Positions 1 to 7,525 of a stretch of DNA of 16,316 nt are shown here, one piece after another. Below the pieces are notes generated by a model, which saw nothing but the letters and a program-made list of their open reading frames with translations, was not told where the DNA came from and did not search any database. Position 1 is the stretch's first letter. Each line of letters begins with the position of its first letter. Made by a program: the position numbers and the translations under genes. Source of the stretch: Desulfobacteraceae bacterium (lineage in GTDB: Bacteria > Desulfobacterota > DSM-4660 > Desulfatiglandales > Desulfatiglandaceae); assembly GCA_020349865.1 (NCBI GenBank), contig CP070700.1:3997150-4013465 (forward strand), in the 5' to 3' direction.

Positions 1-222
1 CCCGAGCTGGAAGAGAACAGAGAAAAGATAGGGGATCTGGCCCGGGATGATTTTGATCTGCTTATCTATTCCCTCTATCACACCACGGGAGAGCAGTTCC
101 TGAAATGGAAGTACGGATTGGAGGAAAGGCCGGCCGAGGTGGAGCCCAAGACCCTGGATGATATCCGCAAAGAGGATGAGGCCATGGCTGCAGCGCTGGA
201 GCAGGTGTGTGCGACAATGTAA
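1..222 (+). CDS. C-terminal fragment, possibly a biotin-dependent carboxyltransferase (PycB/OadA/5S-like)
   Basis: The frame is open from the first base to a TAA at 220-222, giving the last 73 residues of a protein whose start lies outside the window. The tail is acidic and helical. It contains LLIYSLYHTTGEQFLKWKYG followed by a segment rich in Glu, Pro and Lys. This resembles the C-terminal region of carboxyltransferase subunits of pyruvate carboxylase, oxaloacetate decarboxylase or transcarboxylase 5S, where a 'xxYALFPxxxxKF' helix is followed by a charged tail; that comparison is from memory. If right, it would act in pyruvate/oxaloacetate interconversion, which fits the PEP carboxykinase 10 kb downstream. 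No catalytic residues are present in this piece, so the family call is tentative. It converges with the amidase gene, with 17 bp between the two stops. Confidence 0.45.
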   Translation, partial: PELEENREKIGDLARDDFDLLIYSLYHTTGEQFLKWKYGLEERPAEVEPKTLDDIRKEDEAMAAALEQVCATM

Positions 223-239
223 GGAAAGCGGAATGCTGG

Positions 240-1646
240 TTAAACTTCAGGCCAGTGATCGTTCCACGGATTTGACTGTTCATACGCATACGCGGCCTGG
301 AGGACCATGTCATCCCGGTGTCTGGGGCCGATGATTTGAAGTCCTGCCGGAAGGCCCGTTTCCGTGAGCCCGACCCGGACGGTTGCGGCAGGGTGCCCGG
401 AAAGATTAAAGGGATAAGTAAAGGCCACGGCCAAGAGAAGGGGGATCGGATGACCGTCAATTTCCGTCGGGGGTGGCCCTTTGGCTGCAAAGGCCTCTGT
501 AGGCATGGTGGGGGTGAGAAGGAGATCAAATCGGTTGAAAAACTCCCACAGGCTTTGATTCAGCTCTGTACGAATCCTCTGGTTTTCAATGTGGTTATTG
601 AGTGACAAATCCTTGGCTCTATCAAGAGAAGCAGCGAGGGTCTTTCCTAATTCCGGACGAATTCTTTCAAGGTCCTGCTGTACCTGGCTATAAATGTCAC
701 AACACATGAGATCAGACCAGGCTTGACTCACCTCAGGTAATTTCCCGTCCCAGATTTCAACTTCGCAATCCATTTTTTCAAATGACTTCACGGCCGGTTC
801 CACAAGATCAATTATATCCTTCTGGACCCGGGCATACCCCAGCGTGGGGCTGAAACCAATCTTTAGACGTTCAGGTAATTTCCCCAGGCATTCAACATAG
901 GATGCCAGGGAATTAGGGAGGGCGTCCGGATCGGCAGGATGATATCCTGCAGCGCAATCCAAGTAGAGGGCCGCATCTTCCACGGTTCTGGTTATGGGTC
1001 CCAAGGTCAATGAACGGCTCATATTCAGAATGGGAGAAGGGCCTAAAGGAATCCGGCCATATGAGGGCTTTAACCCGAAGCAGCCTGAATAGCACGCTGG
1101 AATCCGGATGGAGCCGCCTGCATCTGAACCAGTTGCAATTGGAACCATGCCTGCCGCAACAGCAGCAGCAGATCCTCCACTGGAACCCCCTGGTGTCCGC
1201 TCCCTGTTCCAGGGATTGCGCGTCACCCCGTAGAGCCGGTTTTTTGTAAAACCGGTAAACCCAAATTCCGGTGTATTGGTTTTGCCAATGACAATGGCTC
1301 CGGCATCCTTGAGCCGTGCCACCTGCACAGAGTCATGGTGGGCAATATTACCTTTGAAGGGAATTGAACCAAAGCTCGTAACCATACCACTCACGTCTTC
1401 CAGGTCCTTAACCCCGATTGGTATGCCCGCGAGCGGCCCAGGTTCTATCCCGGAGGCAATTCTTTCGGTCAGGGCTTTTGCCTCATCCAGGGCCTGTTCA
1501 GCCCGCAAAGACACAAACGCATTGAGGATTGGATTTATCGCTTCAATTCTTCTAAGGGTTTCCTCCATCAGATCAATTGGAGAAAGATCTTTAGAACGGA
1601 TGTGTTTAACTAAATCCTTGGCTGATTTGTAACCTAATGAATTCAT
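240..1646 (-). CDS. amidase signature family hydrolase
   Basis: This 468-residue protein carries the complete amidase-signature Ser-cisSer-Lys triad. Lys80 lies in GIPIGVKD, Ser155 (the cis-Ser) in the glycine-rich [14 protein letters not shown], and nucleophile Ser179 in [12 protein letters not shown]. The Lys-Ser and Ser-Ser spacings (75 and 24 residues) match those known for fatty-acid amide hydrolase. Such enzymes hydrolyse a carboxamide to acid plus amine or ammonia in the cytoplasm. The relatives include GatA of the tRNA amidotransferase, but no gatB or gatC is nearby, so a free-standing amidase is more likely; the substrate cannot be told. The ATG at 1644-1646 lies 9 bp after the stop of the zinc-finger gene and lacks a strong ribosome site, which suggests translational coupling. 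No signal peptide is seen. Confidence 0.9.
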   Translation of the reverse strand: MNSLGYKSAKDLVKHIRSKDLSPIDLMEETLRRIEAINPILNAFVSLRAEQALDEAKALTERIASGIEPGPLAGIPIGVKDLEDVSGMVTSFGSIPFKGNIAHHDSVQVARLKDAGAIVIGKTNTPEFGFTGFTKNRLYGVTRNPWNRERTPGGSSGGSAAAVAAGMVPIATGSDAGGSIRIPACYSGCFGLKPSYGRIPLGPSPILNMSRSLTLGPITRTVEDAALYLDCAAGYHPADPDALPNSLASYVECLGKLPERLKIGFSPTLGYARVQKDIIDLVEPAVKSFEKMDCEVEIWDGKLPEVSQAWSDLMCCDIYSQVQQDLERIRPELGKTLAASLDRAKDLSLNNHIENQRIRTELNQSLWEFFNRFDLLLTPTMPTEAFAAKGPPPTEIDGHPIPLLLAVAFTYPFNLSGHPAATVRVGLTETGLPAGLQIIGPRHRDDMVLQAAYAYEQSNPWNDHWPEV

Positions 1647-1655
1647 AGGACTATT

Positions 1656-2048
1656 TCACTCATGGAAAGCGACCTTTCTGTGATGGCTTAATTTTTCCAA
1701 CTCTCGTTGACAGTCTATGCAAAGCGATGTCTCCGGAACGATCAATAGCCGCTCCGGCGGAATCAGATCTCCACATTCCTCGCATTCGCCAAATCCCTCA
1801 TCTCGGGAAATCTTTTGCATCAACCGATCTATTTTCTCAAGCTCCCTGGTTTTCTTTTCAATGAGACTGTAGTTTCTATGCGCCGAGATTTCACGTTGTG
1901 CGTGATCAACCTCGTCACTGAGGTTTTCATTGTAAACATAGTCATTGTATTCCTTTTGGTTTTTCATTAGTCGTTGCAGTACCTGTTCGAATTGCCTTTT
2001 CTGCATATTAAGCTGTTTCATAAGTTTTTCTCTATTATTATAGTCCAT
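1656..2048 (-). CDS. DksA/TraR-family C4 zinc-finger protein
   Basis: This 130-residue protein has a long charged coiled coil (about residues 5-85) followed by a zinc finger with Cys89, Cys92, Cys110 and Cys113 in CX2C-X17-CX2C spacing, the hallmark of the DksA/TraR family. Residues 45-50 (DEVDHA) fit the DxxDxA pattern found at the coiled-coil tip of E. coli DksA, the part that reaches into the RNA polymerase secondary channel. A role as a transcription regulator binding RNA polymerase is therefore plausible, perhaps with ppGpp; that is inference. At 130 residues it is shorter than E. coli DksA (151), and the coiled-coil sequence is divergent, so an orthologue symbol is not assigned. The start is well supported by AAGGAG at 2055-2060. 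It is the first gene of a two-gene unit with the amidase. Confidence 0.85.
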   Translation of the reverse strand: MDYNNREKLMKQLNMQKRQFEQVLQRLMKNQKEYNDYVYNENLSDEVDHAQREISAHRNYSLIEKKTRELEKIDRLMQKISRDEGFGECEECGDLIPPERLLIVPETSLCIDCQRELEKLSHHRKVAFHE

Positions 2049-2064
2049 AATGCAACTCCTTTTT

Positions 2065-2150
2065 AACCCAGATTGTGCAGTAGAATCCGTAGCGAGGCGC
2101 AGAAAACCAAAACGAAACGCGCAGTTAGATAATACTGCATAATTTGGGTT
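2065..2150. repeat. family A inverted repeat, long-loop copy
   Basis: Two 18-bp arms, 2065-2082 (AACCCAGATTGTGCAGTA) and 2133-2150, are reverse complements at 16 of 18 positions and enclose a 50-bp centre. The same arm recurs at 12619-12636, where it folds on a 4-nt loop. The copy lies in the predicted 5' leader of the DksA-like gene and ends only a few bases before its ribosome-binding site. It looks like a small dispersed, non-coding palindromic (REP/MITE-like) element. Confidence 0.75.
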
Positions 2151-2186
2151 TAATAATGACGAAACGAAAGATCAAAAAGCGGATGA

Positions 2187-2214
2187 ATTTTATGCATTTA
2201 TTTTCGTTTGTCAA
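2187..2214 (-). promoter_or_regulatory. sigma-70 promoter for the zinc-finger/amidase pair
   Basis: Read on the minus strand there is TTGACA (2214-2209), a 16-bp spacer, then TAAAAT (2192-2187). Transcription would begin near 2180, giving a leader of about 130 nt that contains the inverted repeat at 2065-2150. The -35 hexamer is a full consensus match; the spacer is 1 bp short of ideal. Confidence 0.6.
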
Positions 2215-2227
2215 TAGAAACTAATAT

Positions 2228-2304
2228 AGTATTTAGCTCTTTGAAAAAACCAACCGAGGATTGTGGGGCCATGAAAATTTCTTTTTCAAAGAACTAAAGT
2301 GCTA
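2228..2304. repeat. family B palindromic repeat, copy 1
   Basis: The arms 2232-2248 (TTTAGCTCTTTGAAAAA) and 2282-2298 are reverse complements at 16 of 17 positions. The left half continues through CCAACC, GGATT and GGGCCATG, matching the inverted copy at 7526-7575. The outer ends read as variants of GTAACAC. It lies between the divergent DksA-like gene and tmk. Confidence 0.7.
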
Positions 2305-2412
2305 CTTTATATAGAATATCTGTTTTGTTTCTTGATCTGTCACGCCCTTTTATCTATACTGGATAGGTGGTTTCAAAATGTCCCCTTTTGCCCAATCTCT
2401 GCGTCAGGCTCA

Positions 2413-2457
2413 AATTTTAGTCTCCGAAATACCCACTGTATTTCTGTGGCTAAAATT
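2413..2457. repeat. 20-bp stem-loop in the tmk upstream region
   Basis: The left arm is 2413-2432 (AATTTTAGTCTCCGAAATAC). A 5-nt loop CCACT (2433-2437) follows, then the right arm 2438-2457. The arms pair at 17 of 20 positions, and weaker pairing (AGGC) continues outward. There is no T-run after it, so it is not a typical terminator. It could be part of the tmk mRNA leader or another dispersed palindrome; no second copy was found in this window. Confidence 0.6.
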
Positions 2458-2552
2458 CTCGCCTCCCTTGACCTTGAACAAAATTGAAGTTTTTGAAGCT
2501 GCCTCTAAATATTTAAGAATTCACTTCATGTCTTGCTGTCACGGAGGGAGTT

Positions 2553-3206
2553 TTGTTCATTACTTTTGAAGGCATAGAGGGATGTGGTAAGTCCACACAG
2601 GCCAAACGCCTCGCCAATCGTCTAAGGGAGTTTGAGATTCCGGTGGTTTTTACCCTGGAACCCGGCGGGACACGCATGGGCCAGAAAATAAGGCATATTC
2701 TCTTAGATTCTCGGAATCAGCACCTGTCACCTTTGGCCGAGCTTCTTTTGTACGCCGCTGATAGGGCCCAGCATGTGCAAGAGGTGATTAAACCAGCATT
2801 TGAGCAGGATAAATGGGTTTTGTGTGATCGGTTCTTCGATGCAACAACCGCCTACCAGGGTTACGCGCGCGGGCAGGATATGACATTGATAGCCTTTTTG
2901 AATGAAAAGGCCTCTCTTGGAATCTGGCCCGATATCACCTTCCTCATTGATTGCGCGGTGGAGATCGGTCTTGAAAGGGCCATGAAGCGGAACAAGATCC
3001 TCTCACAGGATAGACAGGATCGGTTTGAAAGGGAAAACAAGAGTTTTCATGAGGCCGTAAGGGAAGGGTATCTCTCAATGGCCAGGGAAGATCGCAAACG
3101 ATTTGTAGTTGTGGATGGTACATTAAGAGAAGACAAATTAGAATCAGTCATCTTCGAATACGTAAGGCCATTTATTTCCAAAGAAATGAGCGTAAGGGAC
3201 TCTTAA
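2553..3206 (+). CDS. tmk: thymidylate kinase
   Basis: The enzyme phosphorylates dTMP to dTDP with ATP, a required step of dTTP synthesis. The 217-residue product has the P-loop GIEGCGKS at 7-14, the EPGGT segment at 36-40 and the DR motif at Asp92-Arg93 within CDRFFDATTAYQGYARG, all diagnostic for the Tmk family, and it has the usual length. The start is TTG at 2553, chosen because GGAGG at 2543-2547 is well placed and because Tmk proteins typically begin MFITFEG right before the P-loop. It heads a plus-strand cluster. Its TAA overlaps the ATG of holB by one base (TAATG), so the two are probably translationally coupled. Confidence 0.95.
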   Translation: MFITFEGIEGCGKSTQAKRLANRLREFEIPVVFTLEPGGTRMGQKIRHILLDSRNQHLSPLAELLLYAADRAQHVQEVIKPAFEQDKWVLCDRFFDATTAYQGYARGQDMTLIAFLNEKASLGIWPDITFLIDCAVEIGLERAMKRNKILSQDRQDRFERENKSFHEAVREGYLSMAREDRKRFVVVDGTLREDKLESVIFEYVRPFISKEMSVRDS

Positions 3207-4237
3207 TGTCATTTTCACAAATATTGGGCCAGGAAAGGGCGAAGAAATTTTTAGCACGGGTAATGGCCAGGGACAAGATACCACACGCTTATCTTTTCAC
3301 CGGGATTCCGGGGATTGGAAAAGCAACCACGGCCATGGCCCTTTCAATGGCCCTCAACTGCCTTGAACCCATAGACGGAGATGGGTGTGGCCATTGTGTG
3401 TCATGTCGGCAGATGAAGAGTGGTAACTTTCCGGATTTTCAGTCCATCAGGCCACAAGGCCAAAATGTCAAGATCGATCAGATACGCGATCTGAACCGCA
3501 CACTAAGTTTTGCCCCGGTCTCAGGCAGGTACCGAGTTACTGTTATTCATAGGGCCGAAACAATGACCGCTGAAGCGGCAAACTCATTTTTGAAAATTCT
3601 GGAAGAGCCTCCTCCGGGAAATATCCTGATTCTCAATGCCACAGAACCCCTTGATCTGTTATCGACCATTGTTTCACGATGCCAAAGAGTACCTTTCCAG
3701 CCTCTGTCTGCAGATGATATGACTTATTGGCTCGTCAAGGAAAAAGACCTGGACGAAGAGACAGCCGCTGTCTTGGCCAGTAGCTCGGGTGGAAGTTTAG
3801 GACGTGCTCTGAAAATGTCCCGGGGTGATTTTGTCCAAAAGCGGCAGGAGTGGCTCCAAAGGCTCATAGGACTTTCAGGGCTTTCCATGGAAAAGGCTAT
3901 GGATATGGCCCTTGACTGCGTGCGGGAAGATAAAAAGCAAGGCCTTGACGCATCTGAGACCTGGGAGGCCAACCTGATGGATATGCTTGCGATCTGGGAG
4001 ACCTGGTACCGTGACCTCCTTCTTGTGAGGGTTGGTGGCCTTAAGCGTTTAATCATAAATGCGGATTTTTTCCACAAGTTGCAAAATACTGCTGAAAAAT
4101 TTAAAATAGAAGACTTGAAGAAAAGTATCTTCGCTATAGACCAGTCTCAATGGGATCTGCGGAGGATGCGAAATACTAAATTGGTAATGGAGCACACTGT
4201 CCTGAGCCTCAAGAGCTTTGCGGGATACAGAAACTAA
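3206..4237 (+). CDS. holB: DNA polymerase III, delta' subunit
   Basis: This is a clamp-loader AAA+ subunit that helps load the beta sliding clamp on DNA. The 343-residue protein starts with the family-typical SFSQILGQERAK. The P-loop-like GIPGIGKAT is at 33-41. Four cysteines (52, 61, 64, 67) form the zinc module of clamp-loader subunits. The helix ANSFLKILEEPP and the sensor segment STIVSRCQRVPF follow. The C-terminal third (about 210-343) is the less conserved helical collar domain. The near-canonical P-loop is more intact than in E. coli delta'. The dnaX product has the same core, but that protein is longer and carries a full GxxGxGKT/S loop; the tmk neighbour favours delta'. The start codon overlaps the tmk stop. 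Confidence 0.9.
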   Translation: MSFSQILGQERAKKFLARVMARDKIPHAYLFTGIPGIGKATTAMALSMALNCLEPIDGDGCGHCVSCRQMKSGNFPDFQSIRPQGQNVKIDQIRDLNRTLSFAPVSGRYRVTVIHRAETMTAEAANSFLKILEEPPPGNILILNATEPLDLLSTIVSRCQRVPFQPLSADDMTYWLVKEKDLDEETAAVLASSSGGSLGRALKMSRGDFVQKRQEWLQRLIGLSGLSMEKAMDMALDCVREDKKQGLDASETWEANLMDMLAIWETWYRDLLLVRVGGLKRLIINADFFHKLQNTAEKFKIEDLKKSIFAIDQSQWDLRRMRNTKLVMEHTVLSLKSFAGYRN

Positions 4238-4403
4238 GTCCTTCGATTCATAAGTTCGATGACGAACCTATTCACTCAGGACTCAGTGCTGCCTGCGACG
4301 AGACTTGTCGGCGAGCTCAAGTCGTGCCGCTCAGCCGAGACGAGTGAGCAAAGAGGTTAATATGCTCTCAAGAATACGTCACAGTATTTGCGAATCGAAG
4401 CAC
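4238..4403. repeat. 166-bp structured intergenic element between holB and ricT
   Basis: Starting exactly after the holB stop, the ends form an imperfect inverted repeat: 4238-4266 pairs with 4375-4403 at about 20 of 29 positions, including an exact CTTCGATTC/GAATCGAAG core. Inside are further complementary tracts, such as GGCGAGC against GCTCAGCC with one bulged base around 4308-4337. The segment is non-coding in all frames. It could be a mobile palindromic element or a structured RNA within the operon. Confidence 0.5.
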
Positions 4404-4482
4404 TAACCTACGCGGGCCGGAGCGAAACGGGGCTCACTTCTTCTATTGATGATTTTCAAGAGTCAAATGCATCGAGGTCGAA

Positions 4483-4782
4483 ATGAACAAGATAGTTGGA
4501 ATTCAATTCAAGAGTAATGACAAAGTGTATGATTTTGATTCAGGGCACTTTGTTCTTAAAATAGGCGACAAGGTGATGGTAATAACCGAAGAGGGCCCGG
4601 CCATCGGTTGTGTCTGCACCGAGCCACAGAACAGGACGGCAAGTATGCCTAAGAGGCCGCTTAAAAAGATCTTTCGCCTGGCCACCAAAGAGGAAATCGA
4701 AAAATATGATAGAATTTCTATCCAGGAGGAAGATGTTTACAATTATTGTCTCAAAAGGGCAAGGAGAGATCCCTGTCAATGA
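4483..4782 (+). CDS. ricT: RicT (YaaT/PSP1 family), N-terminal part of a frameshifted gene
   Basis: The 99-residue frame begins MNKIVGIQFKSNDKVYDFD and continues as the N-terminal domain of RicT/YaaT. In Bacillus subtilis RicT joins RicA and RicF in an Fe-S complex that promotes RNase Y-dependent RNA processing. Family members are normally one protein of roughly 270-300 residues. Here homology continues until about residue 92 (YNYCLKRA), after which the frame runs RRDPCQ to a TGA at 4780-4782. The rest of the family sequence resumes in the frame one base back (from 4746). One extra base near 4759-4762 would restore a continuous reading, so this is a broken or truly split gene. Ribosome binding is weak (GAGG at 4474-4477). 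Confidence 0.8.
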   Translation: MNKIVGIQFKSNDKVYDFDSGHFVLKIGDKVMVITEEGPAIGCVCTEPQNRTASMPKRPLKKIFRLATKEEIEKYDRISIQEEDVYNYCLKRARRDPCQ

Positions 4783-5315
4783 GATTGGTTTCTGTTGAAA
4801 GGCGCTTTGATGGCAGCAAGATTGTGGTCTATTTCACAGCGGATGGAAGAGTGGACTTTCGGGAACTTGTGAAGGATCTCGTGGGAAAATTTCGGACACG
4901 GATAGAAATGAGACAGATCGGTGTACGACACCAGGCCAAGATGGTCGGAGCACTTGGGACCTGTGGCCGGCCCCTATGTTGTTCAACATTTTTGAATAAT
5001 TTTGCTCCCGTAACCATAAGGATGGCCAAAGAGCAGAACCTTTCTCTGAATCCCGGGAAGATATCTGGTATGTGCGGCAGGTTGATGTGTTGCCTGACCT
5101 ACGAGCATGAATACTATGAGAAGATCAAGAAGGATCTTGTCAAGATCGGCAAAAAAGTCCGAACAAAAAACGGAGAAGGCAAGGTCATCCGTCAGAATGT
5201 CCTAAAAGAGAGCGTCACTGTTGAATTGGAATCCGGGGAGGAAATAGAAATCCCGGCCCAGGAACTCATTCGGCAGGGTCTCTTTATGAAAAAATCAAAA
5301 AGGAGTAACCAGTAG
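4746..5315 (+). CDS. ricT: RicT (YaaT/PSP1 family), C-terminal PSP1 part of a frameshifted gene
   Basis: This frame holds the PSP1 core: MRLVSVERRFDGSK, FTADGRVDFRELVKDL, RIEMRQIGVR, then two cysteine clusters. These are Cys73, Cys78, Cys79 in TCGRPLCC and Cys110, Cys115, Cys116 in MCGRLMCC (numbered from a TTG at 4746). Cysteines of these clusters bind Fe-S in RicT of Bacillus. The true start is uncertain: the frame is open from TTG 4746, but ATG 4779-4781 overlaps the stop of the preceding frame as ATGA and has AAGGAG at 4761-4766. Translation as a separate, coupled subunit is therefore conceivable. More simply, a single base has been lost. The metG start is 5 bp after its TAG. Confidence 0.85.
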   Translation: MSQKGKERSLSMRLVSVERRFDGSKIVVYFTADGRVDFRELVKDLVGKFRTRIEMRQIGVRHQAKMVGALGTCGRPLCCSTFLNNFAPVTIRMAKEQNLSLNPGKISGMCGRLMCCLTYEHEYYEKIKKDLVKIGKKVRTKNGEGKVIRQNVLKESVTVELESGEEIEIPAQELIRQGLFMKKSKRSNQ

Positions 5316-5320
5316 AAACA

Positions 5321-7225
5321 GTGCCCGGACAATTTTATGTAACAACGCCAATATACTATGTGAATGCCGAGCCTCATATCGGTCATGCCTATACGACTAT
5401 TGTGGCGGATGTATTTAACCGATTTCATATACTTTACGGCTCTAAGACTTTTTTTCTCACCGGAACGGATGAGCATGGTGACAAGATCGCTGCTGCTGCC
5501 CAGAAAGCTGGCCACACACCAAAAGAATATGTGGACCAAATCAGCCAGCTGTTCAAGGATCTATGGCCCAAGCTGGATATCAGCAATAACTATTTTATTC
5601 GCACAACAGATCCCCCACACAAAGAAACGGTTAAGCTGATTCTGCGTAAGGTCAAAGAAAATGGCGATATCTATTTCAGTGATTATGAGGGTCTTTATTG
5701 TGTTGGTTGTGAGCGCTTTTACACGGAACGGGAGCTCGTGGACGGCAAGTGCCCTGATCACCTAACAAAGCCTGATGTGATAAGTGAGGCCAATTATTTT
5801 TTTCGTATGAGTAAGTACCAGGAATGGCTAATCGACCATATACACCACCACCCGGGTTTCATAAGACCGGAAAGATATAAAAACGAGGTCCTTTCTTTTC
5901 TAAGGGAACCCTTGGAAGATCTTTGCATTTCTCGGCCAAAATCCCGGCTGAACTGGGGAATCACTCTCCCATTTGACGAGAATTTTGTTACCTATGTGTG
6001 GTTTGATGCCTTGATTAACTACGTTTCAGCCCTGGGCTATCCAGAAGGTGAGCTATTTAAGGAATTCTGGCCCTGCGCCCAGCACATTACGGCTAAAGAC
6101 ATCCTGAAACCCCACGGCATCTATTGGCCCTGTATGCTCAAATCCGCAGGTATCGAACCTTATCAACACCTCAATGTCCATGGATACTGGAATGTGGATG
6201 AAGGTAAGATGTCAAAGAGCATCGGGAACGTGGTCAGACCACTTGAACTTGCGGACGTGTATGGCCTGGATCCCTTCAGGTATTTTTTGTTGCGTGACAT
6301 GGTATTCGGGCTCGATTCTGAGTTTAGTGAGGAGGCCCTGGTTGCGAGGATCAATGCGGATCTGGCAAACGACCTGGGAAATTTGGTCAGCCGAAGCCTG
6401 ACCATGGTTCACAAATATTTCAATGGGGAGCTGACTGAGCCAGGTTCCCCTGAAAATGAAGATGAAAAGCTAAAAGATCAAGCCCTTAGACTCGTTGACA
6501 GATACGAAGAACTGATGAAAGAGTTAGGTTTCCATAAGTCTCTGATGGCCATCTGGGAGGTGATTGGAAACGTAAACAAATACATAGATACCATGGCTCC
6601 TTGGGTCCTTGCCAAGACGGACAAGGAGCGCCTCTCAACGGTCATGTTTTATATCTTTGAAACGCTTAAAATCATTTCTGCCCTAATATGGCCCTTTATG
6701 CCAGAATCCGCCGAAAAGATGCAGGACCAGTTGGGGCTTGCCAAGAAAGGCAAAGATTTGAACCTGAAGGACCTACGGGAATGGGGTAAAGAAAAACCCG
6801 TGAAGGCTTTGACTAAGGCCCCGGCACTGTTTCCCCGCGTTGAAACAAAAAGGCAGGAAAGCCAAGCAAAGAAAAAGCAAAAGCCTATGCCGCAGAAAGA
6901 ATTATCCTCCATTTCCTTCACGGAATTTCAAAAGATGGATCTCAGGGTTGGAACTATCAAAAAGGCGGAGAGCATTCCTGGGTCAAAGAAACTCCTTAAA
7001 CTGACGGTGGACATAGGTAAAGAGAGGACCGTCGTGGCCGGTTTGGTGGGCCACTATTCCGAAGAAGATCTTGCAGAAAAACAGGTGATACTCGTTGCGA
7101 ATCTCGAGCCGGTGAAGCTGATGGGGGTAGAATCCCATGGAATGGTCTTAGCGACCGAAGATGGATCCGGGGTACATCTCATCATGCCCGATGCATACAC
7201 CAATCCGGGCAGCAAAGTGAAATAA
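5321..7225 (+). CDS. metG: methionyl-tRNA synthetase
   Basis: A class I aminoacyl-tRNA synthetase that charges initiator and elongator tRNA-Met in the cytoplasm. The 634-residue protein has HIGH at 19-22 and KMSKS at 296-300. A single zinc knuckle uses Cys127, Cys130, Cys144 and His147 in the CERFYTE context, like the Thermus-type enzyme. The anticodon-binding helical domain covers about 370-500. A lysine-rich linker (about 505-525) leads to a C-terminal Trbp111-like tRNA-binding domain (about 528-634, with FxxMDLRVGTI and GMVLA), which also mediates dimerisation. The start is GTG at 5321; the AGGAG at 5301-5305 is rather far upstream but is the only candidate. It is the last gene of the tmk-holB-ricT cluster. 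Confidence 0.96.
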   Translation: MPGQFYVTTPIYYVNAEPHIGHAYTTIVADVFNRFHILYGSKTFFLTGTDEHGDKIAAAAQKAGHTPKEYVDQISQLFKDLWPKLDISNNYFIRTTDPPHKETVKLILRKVKENGDIYFSDYEGLYCVGCERFYTERELVDGKCPDHLTKPDVISEANYFFRMSKYQEWLIDHIHHHPGFIRPERYKNEVLSFLREPLEDLCISRPKSRLNWGITLPFDENFVTYVWFDALINYVSALGYPEGELFKEFWPCAQHITAKDILKPHGIYWPCMLKSAGIEPYQHLNVHGYWNVDEGKMSKSIGNVVRPLELADVYGLDPFRYFLLRDMVFGLDSEFSEEALVARINADLANDLGNLVSRSLTMVHKYFNGELTEPGSPENEDEKLKDQALRLVDRYEELMKELGFHKSLMAIWEVIGNVNKYIDTMAPWVLAKTDKERLSTVMFYIFETLKIISALIWPFMPESAEKMQDQLGLAKKGKDLNLKDLREWGKEKPVKALTKAPALFPRVETKRQESQAKKKQKPMPQKELSSISFTEFQKMDLRVGTIKKAESIPGSKKLLKLTVDIGKERTVVAGLVGHYSEEDLAEKQVILVANLEPVKLMGVESHGMVLATEDGSGVHLIMPDAYTNPGSKVK

Positions 7226-7227
7226 TT

Positions 7228-7277
7228 GTAACAGTTTAACTTTTTGAAAAAATCGTCATTGGATTATTGGGCCGTGG
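7228..7277 (+). repeat. family B repeat, copy 2 (left of an inverted pair)
   Basis: It begins GTAACAGTTTAACTTTTTG and continues through GAAAAAATC, TTGGATTAT and GGGCC. The first 27 bp match the reverse complement of 7549-7575 at 23 positions, and similarity extends over the whole 50 bp. It starts 2 bp after the metG stop. Confidence 0.7.
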
Positions 7278-7320
7278 ATGTCTCTCTCAGAAGGGCCGCA
7301 ACATAAATTCTTAAAAGCTT

Positions 7321-7337
7321 GCCCGCCTTAGGCGGGC
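7321..7337. repeat. perfect GC-rich hairpin
   Basis: GCCCGCC-TTA-GGCGGGC is a perfect 7-bp stem with a 3-nt loop. The same CCCGCC/GGCGGG complement recurs at 7381-7401 around a 9-nt loop. No T-run follows either, so termination after metG is possible but unproven. Confidence 0.55.
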
Positions 7338-7525
7338 TAGTCGAACGGCCCCTTGGCCTTTTACAGGGGTGCTGAGGAGGCCCGCCAGGAATTATGGCGG
7401 GTAAGCAGAGAAGCCGACCTCTTTAATGAAGATTCCCTTCTGGGGCTGTCCTATGCTGAATTTCAGTGCCAATCTGCCGTTCGATGAAATGAGGCAGGTT
7501 TATGCGGCTTTTGAAAAAGAGATCC

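Larger units (their letters stand above)
2049..2552. other. 504-bp gene-free divergent region
   Basis: Between the divergent DksA-like gene and tmk I see a minus-strand promoter, repeat A, repeat B and a long stem-loop, as listed separately. A plus-strand promoter for tmk is not obvious: TTGAAG at 2484-2489 with TAAATA at 2506-2511 is only a weak candidate. Short open frames here run through the palindromes and are not credible genes. Confidence 0.6.

Noticed and set aside
62..605. Frames of 155 and 95 residues over the start of the window and the amidase 3' end
   Set aside because: They overlap the amidase gene and the 1-222 coding tail, and their composition (Pro- and Arg-rich) is that of shadow frames.
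2299..2569. Two small plus-strand frames of 62 and 63 residues before tmk
   Set aside because: They run through the long stem-loop and into tmk out of frame, with no ribosome sites.
4746..4782. Programmed -1 ribosomal frameshifting joining the two RicT frames
   Set aside because: AAAAGGG at 4753-4759 is read AAA-AGG-G in the zero frame, not X-XXY-YYZ, so tandem slippage is not favoured. A single-base loss is simpler.
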